Origin: Echria macrotheca
Taxonomy: Eukaryota; Ascomycota; Sordariomycetes; Sordariales; Schizotheciaceae
NCBI GenBank assembly: GCA_030411725.1
Contig: MU839850.1
Location: 124,001-188,000, forward strand
Direction of reading: 5' to 3'
Length of the DNA: 64,000 nucleotides
The notes below the pieces were generated by a model, which had not been told where the DNA came from, did no database searches, and saw nothing but the letters and a program-made list of their open reading frames with translations. The position numbers and the translations under genes are program-made. Shown in pieces: positions 59,298 through 64,000 of this stretch (the first letter of the stretch is position 1; every line of letters starts with the position of its first letter).

Positions 59298-59590
59298 ATC
59301 TCTCTGTATATATCTCCATCTCTCTCTCGCTCTTTCGCTCTCGCTATCTGTCTGTGTTGTGCTATTGTCCCGTGCCGTGCATGTATATCGTTCAAGTGCC
59401 CCCCAATGTGGTGGACTCAATTTATCACATAGACTGTCTGTGCTAGTCAGTAGTCCAGTAGCTGTGTGTAGGTGTGTGTGTGTGCGTGTAGTCTCCACAG
59501 ATGTTCACCAAGAAGATGATCAATACCTATCGAGCGTGGGTGGGCAGAGAGTCTGCGAGGCAAGGCGAGGTAAGGAAAGAGAAGTATCAA

Positions 59591-59591
<1 letters not shown>

Positions 59592-59641
<50 letters not shown>
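59592..59641. repeat. (CA)25 microsatellite
   Basis: A perfect CA run of 50 bases, the longest simple repeat in the window. Confidence 0.97.
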
Positions 59642-59645
<4 letters not shown>

Positions 59646-59944
59646 TTAAAAGGCTGGGCTGGGATGGGTTGGGTTGGCGTAAAATGAATGTGAACTTGGA
59701 GGGATATACATTATCAGTTCAGTTCCAGGTTATACGGGTACGTACAATACATCTCTCATCCTCTCTGTTTTTATGGTGTATTTTTATTTACCACTTCCCT
59801 TCTTTCTTCTGTTTCGTTATTGGCTAGGTAGCTACCTAGGTATGCAGACATACAAATCCGGGGGAAGGGTGTGCGGGCGTGTCTCTTTTGACTATATATC
59901 CTCGCGAGAGGTGCCGTGAATGGATAAGTTGGTGAACGTGTTTA

Positions 59945-60175
59945 CCTACGTCGTCTGTGGATTCTACAGGCGTAGATTCAACCAATACTTTTAAAATGAA
60001 CTTGCAGAAGGGTTCCTGCCAGTGTAAATTCACTGAAAGTAACAACTATGAAATAACTTGAAGGGTCTCGCCAGCGTAGATCCTCAATTATTACCTTTAA
60101 ACCGACTTGAGGAAAGGTCCCCGCCGTCGTAGATTCACTCCCAAGGTACCTTAACAATCACGAAATATGAAATGC
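59945..60175. repeat. Diverged 52-53 bp tandem repeat, four copies
   Basis: The core GTAGATTC or a one- or two-base variant recurs at 59972, 60024, 60077 and 60130, each preceded by a Cys-codon-like CC(A/G)GCG or similar GC-rich block. The last three copies begin with ACTTG (60000, 60056, 60105). The spacing of 52-53 bp and the shared flanks show descent from one tandem unit that has since diverged. Confidence 0.7.
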
Positions 60176-60293
60176 CTCGAACAAGAGAGGTAATGTCCAC
60201 TCACCCCGTTAATTCGACCAAGAAAAAATCAGGTTGATACGGTAAGTCCCCGTGGGTTCAACGGGACCTTGCTTGGTAACAGTCACCACCAGC

Positions 60294-60318
60294 GAGAGAG
60301 AGAGAGAGAGAGAGAGAG
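60294..60318. repeat. GA microsatellite
   Basis: A perfect GA dinucleotide run of 25 bases. Confidence 0.95.
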
Positions 60319-60480
60319 GTCTTATAAAACAAACTGACAGGACATCATCAGACCACTCACTACCGACCCGACCCGGGAAAAAAAACACCTATTTTATATT
60401 TCACGTGCCCCCCCCCCACCCAAGTACATTCCCTTCCCCGTTTCTACCCCGTAGGCATAGGGGTGGGCGTATACCTCACC

Positions 60481-60510
60481 CATTCCCATTCCCATTCCCA
60501 TTCCCATTCC
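60481..60510. repeat. (CATTCC)5 hexanucleotide repeat
   Basis: Five perfect tandem CATTCC units in the C-rich 3' flank of ERD2. Confidence 0.95.
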
Positions 60511-61276
60511 CCCTCGACTTCCCCCAAAAGCCATCATATCTTCATATCTGACCTAACTACGTAGAACTAATCCAAGCATCCCACCACCCCCCTAGTCTAG
60601 AATAGTATATATTCCTTATAAACCACCACCACCCGGTGGTACCTAAAGGTAGGCAGCAACATTGTATTACATCGTTATATCGCCCATCCTCTCTCCCTCC
60701 CTCTCCTCTAAAAATTCAATCCCTTGCTTCTTCTCACCATCCCGTTCTCATCGTATCGTATACTAACTAGAATATCTCCCCATCATTAACTTACCTTATC
60801 GCCCCCCCTTCTTCGTCGTCCAGTCTCCTCTTCCATTCCGATAATAATTCCTGTCACGATCTACTCTCTCCCCTCAGACCGTTCCCATCTGTTCACATCT
60901 CAGCACACAAGCGTTTCACAGTCGATCTCCGCACTTTGATACACATCCGTCGATCCGAGCTGCTTCATTCAGTTCAGTACATTGATAATCCCCATTGGAA
61001 TACTCTAGTATCCACTTTCTCCCATTTTCTTCTTCTTGTCCCGTTCATCCTCGGTGATAATAAACATCCTAACCCATGTTTTACAGTTCCTCCCTCCCTC
61101 CCTGCCCTTCCCACCTTGGTCTCGCGTACGCCATTGCTCCATAACTTGATATTCTTTTTCTGTTCTCATGCGCCAGACGGAGCATAACACCTCACTCCCT
61201 TCCTGCTCTCCTACCTCACCCTGTCTCTCCAGATCCCCCGTCATACCTCTTCTCAGCTCCCTCAGTCCAAAGAACC

Positions 61277-62164
61277 TTAAACAGGCAACTTGAACTTCTT
61301 CCCCTCCTTCAACACCAGCTTGTAATAAATCCAAAAGAAATCACTATACAGCACCGTCTGGATAATCCCCGCCACGATAGCGATATAATCCGCCTTGTGG
61401 TCCGGCTCCGCGAAGTACCGGTACACCCAGTTCGGAATATACAGCGCGCGATACAATCCCAAGGCGAAAAGATAGTGCACCGTGATCGTCTCGGCCTCGC
61501 CCGTGCGCTGCAGCATGAACAGCTGCGGCAGGATGGCCACCGACTCGAGCCAGATCGAGAAGGCCCAGAGGATTTCCTTCACGGTATAGTAGTAGGGGAA
61601 GAGGATGGCGAGGACGGCGGCGGCGCCGAGCAGGTACTGCACGCGGAACGTGTCGAGGTTCGGGTCGTTGGTCGGCTTGTACAAGGTCGTCATCAAGTAG
61701 ATGATGTAGCCTTGGGAGCCGATGAAGAGGATTTTGAAGATGGCGTTGTAGAGGCTTGGTGTTTTGAAGAGGTCTTGTCTGGTGTTAGTCTGTATTATAC
61801 TGAAGTAAGTAGGGGCGAAATACCAAGGTATCGCGTGATGTAGACGAGAAAGTAGAGCGCTTGCGACTTGAACGAGATGCCGGAACAGCTCTGTGGTTTT
61901 GTTAGTGATGATGATTCTAGCGCAACAAATTCCCCGAGAACGAACCTTGAGCTGGACCATCTTGTGGAGCAGAATTATGATGGACGCGAGATGGGAGAAA
62001 TCCCCTGTAATCATATATCCCGTTAGCTTTTGTTTCTCTTCTTCCCGGCGCATCCAGTCGGCGTGTGTGTCTGCTTCCAGCGCATCGCGCAAAGCAGCAG
62101 ACTGCCGACTAATGAGAGAGAGAGAGACATCCGTACCCAGCACGCGAAAGAGATTCAACGACAT
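61277..62164 (-). CDS. ERD2: ER lumen protein-retaining receptor Erd2
   Basis: Seven-helix Golgi/ER membrane receptor that retrieves soluble HDEL/KDEL proteins by COPI vesicles. Exons 62164-62137, 62004-61946, 61890-61824 and 61773-61277 give 216 residues, the usual family length. Introns are 132, 55 and 50 bp. Spliced sequence starts MSLNLFRVLG-DFSHLASIII, then HKMVQLK-SCSGISFKSQAL and YITRYL-DLFKTPSLYN, all strongly conserved in Erd2. Later blocks such as RVQYLLGAAAVLAILF, LWAFSIWLESVAILPQLFM, HYLFALGLYRALYIPNWVYRY and SDFFWIYYKLVLKEGKKFKL fit the family. The unspliced DNA is open from start to stop (295 codons), so an unspliced gene prediction would miss the introns. The short second intron has a GTTCGT donor. 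Confidence 0.96.
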   Translation of the reverse strand: MSLNLFRVLGTDVSLSLISRQSAALRDALEADTHADWMRREEEKQKLTGYMITGDFSHLASIIILLHKMVQLKVRSRGICCARIIITNKTTELFRHLVQVASALLSRLHHAIPWYFAPTYFSIIQTNTRQDLFKTPSLYNAIFKILFIGSQGYIIYLMTTLYKPTNDPNLDTFRVQYLLGAAAVLAILFPYYYTVKEILWAFSIWLESVAILPQLFMLQRTGEAETITVHYLFALGLYRALYIPNWVYRYFAEPDHKADYIAIVAGIIQTVLYSDFFWIYYKLVLKEGKKFKLPV

Positions 62165-63222
62165 CTTGAAGTGATGATATGCTGAAACGCCCGATGGCGG
62201 GTTTGTGTTGCGCTCCTTCCTTTCTCCCCGTCTTCAACTCCCAATCTCGGGCTCCCTCGTTTGCCGCGATGTCAAACGAAGCGACAATCGATCGATCCCG
62301 TCGCGCCGGTCGGGAGATATCGAGTTCGCTCTCGTCACCCTAAAGTTTGGGCTCGTCGACCTCGTTGCACCGTCCTATCTTTTCTGGAGCAGAATCTGTT
62401 TCGCGACCGCACAATTCGCAAAGCTCCAAAACGTGGGAGACCGTCAAATTTCGAAAACCGATCGCGCCGTGGTCGTCGAGAAAACACAAGAACCCCGCTA
62501 AAAAAGAAAGGCAATCGAAGAGGAACCCGATGGTGTACGTGGTCGTGCCAGCCCTGGAGACTAGTTGCAATGAAGGAAGGTGTCTTCGTCGGATTGCTCT
62601 CCCATCGAAGGCAGTGTCGGGCTTGTCGTCATTCTGCGAAAGGACACGAACGCGGTTTTGGTGCTGCTGCTGGATCCCTGTTCGTGCCGGCCGGACCCAC
62701 ACGTCAGATCGTTCCAGCGTTTCCACGTGGGGCTAGCCAATCAGCGGCCGTTGAACTGCCGATGAGAGGGACAGCTGCCAAAGTCTCTTGGCTCCACTTG
62801 CTTGAGTGCAGGCTGAATGAGAGAAACAACTTCGAGATTGACCGGACGGTAAACATTGGAGGCAGGTATGAGCTGGTCCTCGAACTGATTCGAATATCTC
62901 GACACCGGGAAAACATACCGAGGTTGTCGATTCCCAAAAATGTTTCGCATCACGTCAAACTCCTTTCCAGACATTCCCTTACCTAATTGTCCAGCTTGCC
63001 TAGGAAGTCAAGAGTTATCACGGTGTTTCAATATCTCGAAATGTAACCACTGTAGATTAGCCTGAGGCAGTCCGCATTCGGACCTCTACGTGTTCTCATC
63101 AAGCCCAAAATGCATTCGCTATGAACAACCACCCATGTGCCTTCTACCTTTTAGAACCATCCACCCGAACGCCTCCCAAAACGCCGTGGTATCATGCGCG
63201 AATGCCAACCCAAAATGACCCA
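62165..63222. promoter_or_regulatory. ERD2 upstream region
   Basis: A 1.06 kb gap between the ERD2 start and the 3' end of RFC5 on the same strand; it carries the ERD2 promoter. Open frames of up to 241 codons occur on the plus strand but have no domain. No repeat is seen. Confidence 0.55.
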
Positions 63223-64000
63223 TTACATGTCCATGCTCATGAGGTACTCCTCGACCATCTTCATGATCTTGAGCACATAGGCCTCGAGATGGAAAATGGC
63301 CTTGGTGCCCGTCTTGATGCGGTGCTCGTACATGGCCGCATAATGAATAACACCGGGCTTGAGCGAATCGTCAACAAGCGGCATCACCTTGAAGCACAGC
63401 GTCTTGATGATGGTCGAGGCTGGAATGCAGTGCGTCAGCAGGTCATAAAACTTGGCCCGGACCTGCATCACCCGCGCCGGCGTGCGGTCCTCGGTGATCT
63501 CCTTGGCGATCTGGCCCACGAGCACCTCCCAGTCCGGCACGGGGATCGGCGTCGTGTCCGTGACCTTTTCGCTGCGCGACTGTTAGCAGTGTGACGGCAC
63601 ATTTCCGACGACAACTCACTTCTGAGCATGCACCGCCTCAAACATCAGCAGCGCCTTGCGCAGGTTGCGACCGCTCTCCTCGGCGATGCGCTTGTTCAGG
63701 CCCTCGACGAGCGGCCAGTCCTCCTTCTTCGCGGCAGCAGCGAGGATGCTGCGGATATCGTCGTGGGTCGGAGCCGCCACGCGAATCAGCAGCGTACGCG
63801 ACCGGATGGGCGCGATGATGTTGGACGTCGAGTTGGCCAGCAGAATCAGACGCAGATTGGGCGAATACTTCTCCATGGTGCGACGCAGCGCAGCCTGGGC
63901 GTCGCGCGTGAGGTTCTCGGCCTCGTTGATGACCACGACCTTGAACTTTTGCCTGGCCGCCTGGTCGACCTGCTGCGTCTGCGCGACTTCCTTGAGCAGA
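63223..64000 (-). CDS. RFC5: Replication factor C subunit Rfc5 (human RFC3 type), 5' end cut by window edge
   Basis: A subunit of the clamp loader that opens PCNA at primer-template junctions. The visible exons are 64000-63620 and 63571-63223 with a 48 bp intron (GTGAGT donor, GCGCAG acceptor), joining HAQ-NEKVTDTTPIP. The AAA+ part includes KFKVVVINEAENLTRDAQAA, where the Walker B acidic pair is replaced by NEAE as in Rfc5/RFC3, the ALRRTMEKYSPNLRLI segment, and sensor 1 to IIAPIRSRTLLIR, containing the SRC-like Ser-Arg finger (here SRT). The C-terminal helical collar ends EEYLMSMDM. The pattern NEA rather than DEAD separates this subunit from Rfc2-4. The Walker A region and N-terminus lie outside the window. 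Confidence 0.93.

Larger units (their letters stand above)
58901..61276. other. 2.4 kb convergent intergenic region rich in simple repeats
   Basis: Lies between the OSH3 and ERD2 3' ends. It contains a TC run, a CA run of 25 units, a four-copy diverged 52-53 bp repeat, a GA run and a CATTCC array, listed separately. The first about 270 bp are G-rich on the plus strand and the last about 500 bp C-rich. No gene is seen. Confidence 0.7.

Noticed and set aside
59592..59641. Possible telomere or centromere repeat
   Set aside because: It is a plain CA dinucleotide microsatellite.
60270..60300. Short match to the 5S rRNA internal region (CACCACCAGCGA)
   Set aside because: The surrounding bases do not match 5S rRNA and no 120-base folded unit is present.

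Overview
The window looks like nuclear DNA of a filamentous ascomycete (Pezizomycotina, most likely a Sordariomycete). The reasons are moderately GC-rich coding sequence, short 45-90 bp GT-AG introns with CTAAC/CTGAC-type branch sites close to the acceptor, monocistronic genes on both strands, and fungal families such as a C2H2 plus Zn2Cys6 regulator, a Mst7/Ste7-type MAPK kinase, a PXA-PX-Nexin_C protein, a large FUSC transporter and Osh3. I found no tRNA or rRNA gene, CRISPR array, intact transposon, virus or toxin gene. Exon models were built by joining frames at splice signals; the joins that restore family sequence and keep the frame are given in the entries.

Layout, left to right. 1-2884 (-): partial regulator with two C2H2 fingers followed by a Zn2Cys6 cluster. 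2885-18987: a 16 kb stretch with no supportable gene. 18988-20437 (+): DUF92/TMEM19-like membrane protein. 20438-24921: 4.5 kb without a gene and strongly pyrimidine-rich. 24922-29132 (-): ATP-dependent 5-oxoprolinase. 29671-30363 (-): GNAT acetyltransferase. 31103-31759 (-): Sub1/PC4 coactivator. 32544-35666 (+): PXA-PX-Nexin_C protein. 37183-39504 (-): mitochondrial PPR-like protein. 40057-43378 (-): FUSC-family membrane protein. 44663-45841 (+): HAD hydrolase. 46502-48194 (-): MAPK kinase of the pheromone/invasive-growth pathway. 50643-55057 (+): Spt6. 55811-58900 (+): Osh3-type oxysterol-binding protein. 61277-62164 (-): Erd2 K/HDEL receptor. 63223-64000 (-): replication factor C subunit Rfc5, cut by the right edge.

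The genes are mostly housekeeping and do not form a cluster or pathway. Functional themes recur: transcription (Sub1, Spt6, the zinc-finger regulator), membrane contact and trafficking (Osh3, Erd2, the PXA protein), glutathione turnover (5-oxoprolinase), signalling (Ste7) and replication (Rfc5).

The most unusual signals are not new protein families. They are the 16 kb gene-free region next to a dual-zinc-finger regulator, a GC-AG intron inside a zinc finger of that regulator, a recurring strand-composition switch at gene 3' ends, several introns whose retention leaves the reading frame open (three in ERD2 together, one in 5-oxoprolinase), and a diverged 52-53 bp tandem repeat in the Osh3-Erd2 spacer. 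I did not find a convincing previously undescribed multi-gene system.
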